Shown here: positions 47,381-59,349 of the stretch, piece by piece
How the letters are laid out: every line of letters begins with the position of its first letter
How positions within the stretch are numbered: position 1 is the stretch's first letter
Assembly: GCA_028023455.1 (NCBI GenBank)
Contig: JAQFVV010001020.1
Location: forward strand, 1 to 64,000
Direction of reading: 5' to 3'
Source of the DNA: Epiperipatus broadwayi
Lineage: Eukaryota; Onychophora; Udeonychophora; Euonychophora; Peripatidae
DNA: 64,000 bases
Notes under the pieces: generated by a model
Database searches by the model: none
What the model was told of the DNA's origin: nothing
What the model saw: only the letters and a program-made list of their open reading frames with translations
Position numbers and translations under genes: made by a program

Positions 47381-49264
47381 CGCCACTAGGCTACTTGAAC
47401 CTAGAAAATTTATAGAGTAGGCAGATACGCGCTGCTAAAGATCCAACTTTTACATATGTTTTATTCTGACCGTCACCCCATGCCACTAGTTCAGTGAGGC
47501 AGAGATTTATAAAATATAAATTCTTATTTAAAAATATTTTCAATATTAAAAAAAAAAAAAAAATAAGCCACTGCCAGTAATAACACACACAAACATTTAT
47601 TAAACATATATGTAATTTAGAATTATTATTTTAGTCTAACTTTAACATTTAATTTATTTTTTTTACTTTTGTTTTTGAAGTTCGCACAGATGAATTTAAT
47701 ATTTTATTAAAGTGTCGAGTATGAATAGACTAGATAGATTGCATTTTAAAAGAAAATATTCTATCCCTTATTTAACCTTAGGCCAAAAGTTTGCAGTCAA
47801 ACTAACATCAATCTGATACATCGATGTATTCAATGCAGCATGAATACGACAGCAAATACCATACTGTCAGGAATGTACATCTAAACAGCATGGTTATAGA
47901 AGACATTGACTCTCGTCCAATGCAGGAATACTACATCTGTCTGGCGAGAAGAACAATAAAAAAAAACTCCATAGGAAGGGACTGTGTGTTCCGTCTTACT
48001 ATCCCATTCCATAGACTAAAAAGGGGTGATCCAATGAGCAGGGAATACCATCTGCTTCCGATGGTCAGTGAGATATGGGACTTATTTTGCCCAAGTGCGG
48101 CGTATAATAGGATCCTGCAAGTAGCGAATCTCATGCTACATTTACTAATTACACCAATATATCCAATCCATTAACCCAATTTAACTAAGAAACAAATAAC
48201 CTAAGATTTACCCTCCCTTAATTAAACTAATATAAGTTTACAAATCTATGCAGCCATTCACGCCCAACTTAAATTTAACATTTATTAAGTTTATGTTTAA
48301 CGAAAAAACAAAAATCATAATAAAACTTAACAGAACAAAAAAAATAAATGGAAATGATTTTTTAAAAAAAAAAATACATCAAATAAAATTCATTATTAAT
48401 AATAATTTATGTTGGCCAGATAGGATTCTATTTCTATTAAATAGGGAACAAGTTTTAGAATTAAGGTTCTTATTCCTTTCAAATACTGGAGTTTTAGAAT
48501 TATAGTTAAAGCTTATTAGAGTTCATAAAGTTCTTACGGTTTAAAAGAAAAGTCCATACTTTCTAGTTGCTTGTAAGGCATTAATTCCCACGATGTCCTG
48601 TGGTCTTCAATATAGGAAAACGATTGGTCATTCCTCTTTTTCCTTTTTAAAAACTGAAGGAATTGAAGACTGCGTCTTATCAATCCCTTCTCCAACTCTC
48701 CCCACACTAACCCATCTCTCTCTATCACATCTCTATCTTTTTCCCAGCTCTTTCTTCACTAAAATTTATTTCCAAACTTTTTCTTTTATATTAGATTTTT
48801 GGATTGAGTGGACATTGCGTCATGACGATGGTGATGGTCTTTTCGTTGAGGTCCATTTCCCGAGGGATTTTTTTCATTGGCCATTCTGTTCCCATTGTTT
48901 TTTCTCTCCTATCTGACCTTTAATTATACATTTTGAAATGCCCAAAGGCTAGTTCACTTGGACTAATTAATAATCATTTCCATTTTATACAATAGCATTA
49001 ATTAATTTATTGTACAAAGTTAGATATATTTTTATCTCTAAATCTTTTTAAGTTTTTGTTCAAAATTTAGTTTTAAAACTTTTTCTTTTTTTTAATAAAG
49101 TTTTCTTTTAATAATTTTTCATCTGTGCGATTTTATATATTAGAGTTTAGATGATTTTTAACTTTCAATTTTTATTTCTTAAAAAAAGTTTTTATATGCG
49201 AACTTTTCTTTTTAATGTCTAAATTTTTAAAATAAATAATGTAACGGTGTGTGTGCCCGTTACA
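47381..49264. repeat. 1.9 kb tandem unit, copy 1 (unclassified element)
   Basis: Head-to-tail with a second copy at 49353-51284; 88 bp (49265-49352) separates them. The unit opens with 'cgccactaggctacttgaac' containing a small hairpin (ctagg...cctag) and closes with 'tgtaacgg' and 'ccgttaca' around 9 nt, a perfect 8-bp hairpin. On the minus strand it therefore begins TGTAACGGGC, the form of many LTRs. Open stretches inside (plus 47824-48174, plus 48593-48916, and minus counterparts) are only partly conserved between copies and match nothing I know. It could be an LTR pair, a rolling-circle element array, or a satellite-like unit. Confidence 0.85.
49240..49264. repeat. Terminal hairpin of unit 1
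   Basis: 'tgtaacgg' and 'ccgttaca' are perfectly complementary across a 9-nt GT-rich spacer. The same structure ends unit 2. Confidence 0.9.
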
Positions 49265-49352
49265 TATCAGTAAACTTGTTTAAAAAAATTTTTTTTACTT
49301 AGGGTTAGGGGTGGAACGGAAGTTTCCAGTCTTACCGTATCTGCCCTACAGC

Positions 49353-51284
49353 GCACCACTAGACTACTTGAACCTAGAAAAATTATAGAGTAGGTAGATA
49401 TGCGCTGTTAAAGATCCAACTTTTACAAATGTATTTTATTCCGACCGTCAGCCCATGCCACTAGCTCAGTGAGACGCAGAGATTTATAAAATATAAATTC
49501 TTGAAATATATTTCAATATTAAAAAAAAAAAATAAAAAAAGCCACTGCCAGTAATAACACACACAAACATTTGTTTAAACATATATGATTTTGAATCATT
49601 ATTTTAGTCTAACTTTTACTTCAGCATTTAATTACATTTTTAACTTTTATTTTTGAAGTTCACACAGATGAGTTTAATATTTTATTAAAGTGTCAAGTAT
49701 GAATAGACTACATAGATTGCATTTGAAAAGAAAATATTCTATCCCTTATTTAACCTTAGGCCAAAAGTTCGCAGCTAAACCAACATCAATCCATCTGATA
49801 TATCGATGTATTCAATGCAGCATGAATACGACAGCACAAATACCATATTGTCAGGAATGTACATCTGAACAGCATGGTTATAATTGAAGAAATTGTCTCT
49901 GGTCCAGTACAGGAATGTTACATCTGTCTGGCGAGAAGAACAATAAAAAAAAAAAAACTCCATAGAAAGGGACTGCGTTTTCCGTCTTACTATCCCATTC
50001 CATAGGCTAAAAAGGGGTGATCCAAGGAGCAGGGAATACCGTCTGCTTCCGATGGTCAGTGAGATATGGGACTTATTTTGCCCAAGTGCAGCGTATAATA
50101 GGATCTTGCACATAGCGAATCTCATGCTACATTTACTAATTACCCCAATATATCCAATTGATTAACCCAATTTAACTACGAAACAAATAACCCAAGATTA
50201 ACCCTCCCTTAATTAATTAATATAACTTTACAAATCTATGCAGCCATTCATGCCCGACTTAAATTTAACATTTATATAATTTATTTTAAAAGAAAAAAAA
50301 TCATAATAAAAACTTAAAAGAACAGAAAAAATAAATTAATGGAAATGATTTACAAAAAATAATAATACATTCAATAAAATAATTATTAATAACTGATTAA
50401 GTTTGGTCAGATAGGAATTTCTATTGCAATAATTTAAATACTGGGAAGGTTTATACTTAATGTTCATTAATTAACTAATGTTCTTGCGGTTTTAACGTAT
50501 TGGAAAATTTTCTTTTTTAGAATTAAAGTTCATTAGTTAGAGTTCTTACTGTTTAAAAAATCCATGCTTAACAGTTGCTTGCAATTTGGAGCCAGCGTTA
50601 ATTCCCCCCATGTCCTGTGGTCCTCAATATGGGAAAACGGTTGGTCATTCCTCTTTTCCTTTTTAAAAACTGAAGGAATTGAAGATTGCGTCTTTTCAAT
50701 CCCTTCTCCTTCAACTCTCCCCACACTAACACATCTCTTTCTATCACATTTCTACCTTTTCTCTCCCAGCTCTTTCTTCACTCAAATTTATTTCCAAACT
50801 TTTTCTTTTATATTAGAATTTTGGATTGAGTGGACATTGCATCATGACGATGATGATAGTCTTTTCGTTGAGGTCCGTTTTCCGAGGAATTTCTTTCATT
50901 GGCCATTCTGTTCCCATTGTTTTTTCTCTCCTATCTGATCTTTAATTATACATTTTGAAATGCCCAAAGGCTAGTTCACTTGGACTAATTAATAATCATT
51001 TCCATTTTATACAATAGCATTAATTAATTTATTGTACAAACTTAAAGATATATTTTTATCTCTAAATCTTTTTAAGTTTTTGTTCAAAATTTAGTTTTAA
51101 AACTTTTTCTTTTTTTTAAGTTTTCTTTTAATAATTTTTCATCTGTGCGATTTTATATATTAGAGTTTAGATGATTTTTAACTTTCAATTTTTATTTCTT
51201 AAAAAAAGTTTTTATATGCGAACTTTTCTTTTTAATGTCTAAATTTTTAAAATAAATAATGTAACGCCGTGTGTGCCCGTTACA
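49353..51284. repeat. 1.9 kb tandem unit, copy 2
   Basis: Same layout as copy 1, offset by about 1,972 bp. Divergence is mostly substitutions and short indels, and the last ~350 bp is nearly identical between copies. The final hairpin (51260-51284) has one decayed pair ('tgtaacgc' versus 'cgttaca'). Flanking sequence beyond 51284 ('gtatcttaat') is unrelated. No target duplication could be fixed at the outer borders (47381 and 51284). Confidence 0.85.
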
Positions 51285-54160
51285 GTATCTTAATATGATT
51301 CAGGAATTTCATCATGCATTATATAAAATTTGTTAGGGAATACCATCTTACATCACTAAAAAGTGCATTCCTAGTAAGATTATACAAATACGAAATCAAA
51401 TCTCACAAAAGTTATTAGTATCTACAATTGTTGTTTGATAGATAGAATTGTGCATTTAAGAGAGTTACAGTAACTCTGAAATAAAATCTGTTGGGGTCAT
51501 GGTAGTCCTGTGAAAACATCAGGTAGCAGGTCATAATTATTAGGCATCCTTGTGTGTCCCTAGAATTTTATAATGCATTATTATGATGTACCAGAGCATA
51601 TACTCATACAGTATAACAACCATGTTACTAAAAAATTAGTCTTGGTAAAATATGAGTATGACATTACATCTCGTAGAAATAAACACCTTGCTTTGTATAG
51701 TATATTTATATTTTTTTTAACCCTTTATGTTGATTTTAATTTTGTTGTAAACATAAACACTCATACTTGCGCAATATCTGTCATAAGAGTTCACATGTTA
51801 AACTAAACTAATTTATAAAATCTACTGCAGAAGAATGAAAGCTATATGTTGAGGAAGGAACCTTATTCCTCTATTAATAGACTGGAGATAAATTTTCAGC
51901 ATACGATAGCATTTATATATTGGTGACTATCTAGTTAGCCATCTTTTGGGATTAAGAAGGATTTTGAACTAAAAAAGGCATGCTTTAAACAAGCCTATCA
52001 AACATTCAGTACTTATTGCATTTTCCGGTTAACAAAAAGTAGCGATATCTGAAATGTTGTAAGTTACCATTTGGTCTATTTCACATACAGTATGCGGAAA
52101 AATCTATTGTGAATAGATGATATTTGCTGGGTTTTCATGGACTATTTGGAAATTGAAGCTATTGGATTTTAATCAGTTTGTTCTCTATGTTTTTTATGGT
52201 CATCGTCATTCTCCAAGTTCAAGCCATTTTCTATGACCTCTAGCCTCTTTTCTTCACATCATCCCCACACACTTAGTGCAATGCGGTTTATATATAACAG
52301 AAATATATAATACATACAAGTTTGTTTATAGAAATATATTTAAATATAATCATATGCAAATAATATATACACCAACTCATCTATCAATTATGGTACAATA
52401 TATGTCAATTGTTGGCTCTTAATAAATATTTTTGAACGTGGTATAGGAAAATAGCTGAAATAATAATTGCACATAACTGAATGGGATCTATTATTGTTTC
52501 TTAAATATGATCTTGAACTTATAAGAAAACAGATGTACTATATTTTTAGGACAATTAATAAAAATTGGAACCTATTATATTTTGTTCATAATATTTTTGT
52601 GTAAGAATTTATTAAACTATTTTCTGGTATGTTTTTTAAATACATTGTACTTTTTATTATCAAGTACATGCATGTAACATAGTTCTAACTAAGAACAATT
52701 ACTGTTGAATTAGTGAATTGGAATTGTTTAATGTTTCATTAATAATCATATCGGATTATTTGTGTAACTGGAATATAAAAAAACTTAATAAATCAAAATA
52801 TGGTAATGTTTAGAAAGTGTGTAACATACTTTCTGGACATTTATTGCAAAAGATACATCTGGACTCAAAATTAAGTTTAAAATATTTAATAAAAATATTA
52901 TTTGATTGTCATTATTTGGAAATATTTTCATTAGTTTCTTGACTGACATTCTAATCTAAAATTATAATGTTGTGGATTGCTGCCAGATATTAAAAAATGA
53001 ATGCTACTATTTATCAAAATACATAAGCATATAAGTAATACAACATAGGCAAAAGTTATATAAATATAAAATAAAGTCTAGAATGACTTAAATATTTATT
53101 GAATAATATTTGAAATAAATTATTTAATTTATTTTTGATTTTGATAAAAATGTAAACTTTTATTAAAAAAGAAAACATTTTTGTCTGAAAAAAGATGTAA
53201 TTATACAAATTGTTGTGCTATATAGTATAAAGAGCAACAACCATTACATGTTGTTTTTATTAATTAAGAAGGCAAAATATGCTTCTGCCTATCAATTTTT
53301 TTACATTTCTTAGTTTGATTAAAAATATTGAAAGCAGTTTAAATAGAAAAAATAGAATCAAAAAGGGCAATTGCTAGCCATCTTGAAGCTGGTTGAATTT
53401 AGGGCTCTTAGAGAATTTGTGATGTTCTTTGTGGAGACCTATACAGCACTCAATATATGTATTGCAGATACTACTTGCATTACTTGAAATTCAGGCATAA
53501 GTTGATGAAGGAAACCTGAATTCATTAATATTCATGCTCTTATACCATGAAATTTATATATAGAAGCACAAATGGGAATTTACTAAATACACATATATGG
53601 GTATGTATAAAACCATTATACATATGTGTGAAGGAGATAGAGTAATCTTTTGAATAAAATAACATTTTGTGGCATATTCATTCAATCACAGAATGAAAAA
53701 GAAATATCTGTTTCTTAACAGCATAAATTGAAAACATATATATTTAAACTTTAACATGCAAAGAAATCTGACTTTTCAAATAAACTATGTGCTCATTTAA
53801 TTAAATTTGAAAAAAAAAAACTTTTTAGATTTGCAAGTTAGGAAAAAAGGGGGCTAAAAGTTGGAAGTCCTAAACTATCATAAAATTTAACTTTTTGGTA
53901 TAAAAAGTTTTTCTTTAATTTAAAAACACTTGATGGAATTTAAACAAAAGATTTAGAAAAATATAATACAATTGTCCAACTTTTTTTTTATGTTAATGAT
54001 AAATGAAAATTCTGACATTTTAATTAATATGAGACAGTTATATTGTTAAAAATAATTTTTAAAGCAATTTAATAAAAAAATGAATTTTTATATAAATATA
54101 GTATATAGATTCATTTATGATTTATACATGGAAGAATAATTAATTCAGTTATTTTATATG
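51285..54160. other. AT-rich DNA, nothing recognised
   Basis: No gene or repeat boundary is supported. A 77-codon plus-strand open stretch at 51573-51806 has no recognisable domain. Confidence 0.5.
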
Positions 54161-54164
54161 ATAA

Positions 54165-54610
54165 AATTACTGGGCATGTTACTATTATTTTCAACCAATA
54201 TCATTCCACTGCAGAATGATTTATCCAATCTCTTGCCTCTTCTATATCAGATAGGAAACTTTCCTATATCAACCATCCATCTCATATGGTTTTTGTAGAT
54301 CTTTTACAATCTCTTGGAGTTCAGTTTTAGATTTCAACTGTCCATATATTATCTCTTCTCGCAATATATTCAACTCAGTTTCATTTCAATTTTTAATTCT
54401 TTCAATGATGTTGCTTTGTTTTTTTACCCATATATTTAGTTTTTGGTCTCTCTTTGCTACTTCTAACATACATTTCACCATAATTGATTAAATGATCTGA
54501 AAACTCTGAATTGCTTTTGTGTTAAATGTCCATGAACAGATGTAGGCATATTTTCTTTTAATATCATTTCTATATGCATTCCATTCAAGTTTAATTCGAT
54601 GAATAAATTT
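54165..54610 (-). pseudogene. LINE 3' fragment (RT C-terminal end), copy 3, inverted
   Basis: The minus strand carries the same LINE tail as 38510-39085. HRIKLEWNAYRND lies near 54600, the middle portion is degenerate, and the end is represented on the plus strand by 'ttccactgcagaatgattta'. Divergence from copies 1 and 2 is substantial, so these are independent 5'-truncated insertions. Confidence 0.75.
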
Positions 54611-54684
54611 TATTCATTATGTTTCCATTTGTATTATCTACTCTAATTTTAATAATTAAATTATTAGAATAACAAAGAAGTTTG

Positions 54685-54898
54685 AATAAATCACTTTTCA
54701 TTCCCACAACTATTTATAGATTACTTTTATATAGTGAATATAGCTATTATTACATGTATAATGATTTATTTGCATATATGACTGTCTATTTAATAAATCA
54801 CATTTTATTCCCACAATTATTTATAAATCACTTTTATATAGTGAGTACAGCTATTATTACATATATAATGACTTATTTGCATATATGTCTGACTGTAT
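54685..54898 (+). repeat. Tandem duplication, ~107 bp unit
   Basis: 54685-54791 and 54792-54898 are tandem copies ('aataaatcac..tt.attccca' to 'tttgcatatatg.ctg'). A 109-codon open frame across it (54682-55011) is therefore partly repetitive and not called as a gene. Confidence 0.85.
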
Positions 54899-54899
54899 T

Positions 54900-56200
54900 T
54901 AATACTTTATTTAGCCCCTCCTGCAATTCATTCAAAGATATACATACAAACTGCAAGAAATCTCATAAAAACATTACATTATTTAATATATTAATGTATA
55001 AAAACATATAAAAGAAAATGCAGATTTTATAAATTCTTAAAGAAAGAAAAAATAATACTTATGAAAAGTTTATAAATTTATTCATCTATTATTATTTAAA
55101 TGTTAACTCTAGAAATATTTGAATTAAATAAATATAAGAGGTTTAAAACTTGATTTTTGATCAAACCAAACCATACTAGTATTATCATATTTTTCCCTTT
55201 GGTTTTGTTTTTACCACTCTTTTCCTTGTTTATTTATCGTGTGATTTTATTTTAATATATACTTTTGACAACATACAAAATAATTATCTTTATAATGTTG
55301 GGTTTTCCACAAAAGCCCTTTCATATCAATATCTTTTCTAAATCTTATTCTTTTGAAGTTTAATTTTCTTCATGATATCCTTATTATTTTTACCCATTGG
55401 TTGTTTTTCTTTTTTTTTTCCCTAGCCCATTGGTTGGTAAATAGGCTATCAAACTGAGGAACATTTTATCTTATAGGTTCACATTTGGTCGAATTATAAG
55501 ACCACTTTCATGATTACATCCATTTTCCAGCTACTACATTTTTAGACAATTACAACAATTCAATTAAGGTGGCATCTATTAAACTATTTTATAACATAGT
55601 GTGGAGATGAATAAATTTTCCTGCAACTAAAAAATACTAACGACAACTTAGCTCTTTCACTGCTGATTTTGCTTTCTTTCCCAGTAAACTTGAGATTTGT
55701 TTTATTTCCTTGAATGACTTTGCTCATCTTAGAGAAGTTTTGTTTCTGATGTTTTTAAATACTGACAACTAGCAACCAACTTTAATCTTCAATTGATTTA
55801 TTTGCAGACAATTGGAGGAAATTAAAGAACAAATTGACTGATTGTTGGTTTCATTTTTTTATGTACTTTCTCTGTTCTCCTACACATTGATTTGTTTCCT
55901 GAATCAGAAATCTAATTGCTTATTTCACTGGATCTCATGATGAATTGAATTTTCAAATAGTACTTCACCCATTTAATTAATAATTTGAATACAAAAGAAA
56001 ACAATTTAATTGAAATCACTTTTTTTTTTCTATTTTTAAAACATTTTGTACTTTATCAAAGTTGAAATTTAAAATGAGTAAAATTATATAATTTATTAAA
56101 ATAAAGAAATAAATAATTTTGTCACTTTACAAACAATAATTTTTTTCACTTTACAAGCAAAATTTATTTCATAATACCCACTTCCAAATTTATAATATTA
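54900..56200. other. AT-rich DNA, nothing recognised
   Basis: A weak acceptor-like 'tttatttgcag' at about 55798-55808 is followed by ten open codons only; no gene is supported. Confidence 0.45.
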
Positions 56201-57094
56201 TGGATATTATAGATGTTCTCAATAATCCCCACACCACCACACATTCTTGAAAACATGAATAAAAACATTGTAAAAGACAAATGAACCTCAAGATGCACAG
56301 AACCAGCATTCGTCAGTTGACCCAGGTTGCCATCTTTCACATATAATCATATACTCAGTATTTATTAATAGTAAATTATTACATTTTGATTTGCCAGTAT
56401 CAAAGATACTCCACTTTTAACTTTGATGTCCATTCTGGATAAATACAATAATAATTATCACTAATCAATTATTAAACTAGAGATTCTCTTTTAAACCTAA
56501 GTTAAATATAACTTTTTTAATTAAACACACATGGAGTACTTCAACATTTATACTTTTTCCATGTGTAATATCTATTATAGATATTCTTGATAACCTTTAC
56601 ACCACTACTTTCTTGAAACACATGAATAAAGACACTGTAAAAGAACAATGACTTCCAAGATGCATTTTGTGCTTAATCATACTAATCAATTGACTCAGGT
56701 CACCTTTTCACATATATTTTTATCATATGTTCTGTATTCATCAACAATAAATTATTACATTTTGATTTACAAGTATCAAACTTACCCATTTTGACATGAT
56801 CCACTTTAGATAAATACAGAAATGATTATCACTAATTATTTATTAAAATAGAGAATGTAAAATAGTGTGGAGGTTATTAAGAATGTCTATAATAGATATT
56901 ACACATGGCAAAGGAAATGAAATTCAATTCTTCCGTGTATATGTTCAATTAAAAAACAGTTATGTTAATCTTAACTGAGGTTTAAAGTATATCTGCTAGA
57001 GCCAATCTCTAGTTTAAAAGTAATTGGTGATAATCATTACTGTATCCACAATAGTAGGGTAAGTTTGATGCTTATAAATCAAAATGTAATAAGT
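56200..57094. repeat. Direct-plus-inverted triplicate repeat
   Basis: Two direct copies (about 56200-56560 and 56561-56870) share 'catgaataaa.acactgtaaa'-type sequence and 'aaattattacattttgattt'. An inverted partial copy (56871-57092) carries the complement ('aaatcaaaatgtaataa', 'tctataatagatattacaca'). The arrangement suggests a foldback element with one duplicated arm. No coding. Confidence 0.8.
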
Positions 57095-57369
57095 ATGGAT
57101 ATGATAAAAATTTCTTGGCAGACAATTTTACTCACTCCTTGTGAGTAATTTTTTTCATATAATAATAAATATGAATTTTAAGATAATATTGATTTATATT
57201 TTATTTTACTGTGAAATAATTTTGATATTGTTGCAAATTTTGGAGCAATAAATGATTCAAATTTTAAAACAACCAGGCAGAAGAAAAAATTACAAATGCT
57301 AATTCAAAAACAATTACCAATAATTGCTCATCAAAAGTAATAAACTGTTTATAATTTATTAAACAAGTC

Positions 57370-57870
57370 CTTTCTACAGATGAGTTTTCAATTTTAGAGA
57401 AAGGTTTTAATTTTGCAATAGCACCTTCCCAAATACCATTTGAAAAAATTATTTATGATGTTGAATCAACTCTTGAAAAAATAGATCCTTCAACAGCCTA
57501 TATAGCTAGAGCAGAGATTTGTAATATTTAAAAAAAAACTAAACTTCCTAAGAATAATATATCAAAGAAAGAAAGGCATGTCTTACATAATATAAAATTG
57601 GATAAATCAGTTGTTATATTTCCGGCTGATAAAGAAAGTAATTTTATTGTAGTCCATTGTGATGCATATAATAATAAAACCCTAGCTTTATTAGCTGATA
57701 AAATTTATATAAAATCTAAACGAGATCATACAACTTATTTAGATAAAGCAATCATTAATAAATCCCCAATTGAAAAAAAAAATAAAATTATTCCTCGTGA
57801 GAAATCTAGTGTCCAAAATTCTATGGACTTTCTAAAATACATAAAGCAGATATCCCTGTTCATCCTATAG
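57370..57870 (+). pseudogene. Penelope N-terminal region and RT start
   Basis: In one frame, with a single stop near 57530, this gives the conserved pre-RT block ('L...E..vL.kGl.F......iP...ii..vE') and then DKSVVIFPADKESNFIVVHC, the region before RT motif 1. At 57818 a one-base frame change is needed to continue into FYGLSKIHK and then IPVHPIVRAIEPPTHNLAR, the RT1/RT2 motifs. Confidence 0.85.
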
Positions 57871-57998
57871 TAAGAGCCATAGAACCACCTACTCACAATT
57901 TAGCTAGGTTTCTATCTGACTTAAAACCTACAATCCCATCTATTAAGTCATACATTAAGAACTCCATGCATTTCTCTTAAAAATTTAAAAGTTAATAT

Positions 57999-58392
57999 AT
58001 ATGATATTCTAGTCACTTTCAGTGTTGTCTCTGTATTTATAAATATTCCAATTGATAAAGCTTTGAATATCATTTCTCATCGATATAATTTGCCTGACTA
58101 TTTTTACATCGGCTAAACATTGTCTTTCATCACATATTTCATATAAGATGGACAATATTATAAACAAACTTTTGGTACTCATATGGGTTCTCCTATTTTA
58201 GGAATAACAGCTGAGTTGTTTATGGAACATATAGAAACTCATGCGCTAGAATCAGCACCTTTAAAACCTTTTGTTTGGCTGAGATTTATAGATGACACAC
58301 GTGTTACCTGGCAACATGATAAAAATAAATTGGTAGATTTTTTATCACATTTAAATAATATCCATTGTAATATTACATTACAATGGAAATAG
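57999..58392 (+). pseudogene. Penelope RT palm, motif A to motif C
   Basis: YDILVTFSVVSVFINIPI (about 58002-58055) aligns with the Penelope motif A consensus 'lvSfDVvSLFtnIP'; the catalytic aspartate is replaced by serine. After a stop, MGSPILGITAELFMEHIE (58183) is motif B ('MGsplsp.lAe.fme..E'). LRFIDDTRV (58278-58304) is motif C with both aspartates intact. A stop at 58390 follows HCNITLQWK. The loss of the motif A Asp alone would inactivate the enzyme. Confidence 0.9.
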
Positions 58393-58413
58393 AATCTGGT
58401 AGGAAACTTCCCT

Positions 58414-58878
58414 TTGTTTGATGTTCTTGTCACCAAGAAACAAAATAATTTTTTTCCATTCTCAGTTTTCAGAAAAGCTACACATACTGACAGATACCTC
58501 CAGTTTTCACATCTTCCAGCTCAGATTTTTTTTGTGTCAGAACACTTTATCAGAGCAATTAACCTTTCAAGTAAATCATATCTAAAACAAGAAATACATA
58601 TAAATAATGTATTGTTAGCAAATGGTTATAATAAAAAAATTATACATCAAATCTTATTTCAAGCTAAAAATACAAATAAAAAACAAAAAGAATTAATTAT
58701 TAGGATTTGGATGCCCTATATAAAAGGAACCAAAGACAGTATTGGGTGTATCCTAAAACCCTACGACATAAAAACAGCATATGCTCTTGATCAAAAAATT
58801 AGTAATTTTCTAATCAAACCTAAAGATTCAATCCCTCTTGAGGCTCAAGGATTTTATGAAATTTCATGTGGTATTTAG
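58414..58878 (+). pseudogene. Penelope RT thumb and linker
   Basis: 154 open codons, the longest piece of the element. LFDVLVTKKQNNF corresponds to 'lpFLDv.v.r', FRKATHTDRYLQF is the near-invariant Penelope 'vYRKpTHtdrYL.f' motif, and HFIRAINLSSKSYLKQEI resembles the following 'l..Ra..l....l..E...i...L..NGY'. LLANGYNKKII is clear at 58611. The C-terminus GFYEISCG begins the GIY-YIG linker ('GvYeipC'). Confidence 0.9.
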
Positions 58879-59144
58879 ATTCTTACATAGATATGAGCAA
58901 TTGTTGCATCAGTGTTCAAAGGGATGATATGCTAATGCAGTGAAACTTTCATCATCATGACCACTCACGATCCATACTGTGAGTTCAGGTCACAATATTA
59001 ATTTTTCTAAGATTAGTATTCTATCCAAATGTGAAAACCTACACCAGTGTAAGATCAGAGAAGCTATTGAGATACTAAAAAGACCAAATTGTATCAACAA
59101 ACATGATGGCACTTTTAAACTTAATCCTATTTGGAAAAATTTTT
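58850..59144 (+). pseudogene. GIY-YIG endonuclease domain relic
   Basis: Begins FYEISCG at 58850. After stops and frame changes it continues with ANAVKLSSS (about 58930) and SGHNINFSKISILSKCENLH (58981-59041), matching the 'H....H.idf..t.il......y..R' part. It ends KIREAIEILKRPNCINKHDG and LNPIWKNF (to 59144), the 'R+.REaieI......N.+.G..L...W' C-terminus of Penelope GIY-YIG domains. The GIY and YIG strands and the catalytic Arg region are too eroded to read. Confidence 0.75.
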
Positions 59145-59349
59145 GAAAAAACAAATTTCCCTGAATTTTTATTCAATTTTATACAACTATTTTTTTAATT
59201 GGGGAATTTCCAGTACCTCTACAACTATTATTAACACTGTTTACAGCACCTCTACTATTATATAAGTTTCATTTCTCAGTTGAGGGCTTGTGTGATCTAG
59301 TCGAAACATTGGAATTTTTAAATTAAAATCTTACACAGATGAACTCGCA

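Noticed and set aside
47381-47450. tRNA-like A and B boxes at the start of the 1.9 kb unit
   Set aside because: On the minus strand the B-box-like 'ggttcaagtag' precedes the A-box-like 'gcctagtggcgc', the wrong order for a tRNA.
47824-48174. 116-codon open frame in 1.9 kb unit 1
   Set aside because: In unit 2 the corresponding plus-strand frame is broken (stops and an indel in the poly-A run), and an equally long minus-strand frame exists there. The peptides match nothing known.
50564-50938. 124-codon open frame, conserved with 48593-48916
   Set aside because: The similarity follows from the DNA-level tandem duplication. The peptide is dominated by Ser/Phe/Leu from a pyrimidine-rich tract. 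No domain.
54682-55011. 109-codon open frame
   Set aside because: It runs through a 107 bp tandem duplication, so the peptide repeats itself; AT-rich composition explains the openness.
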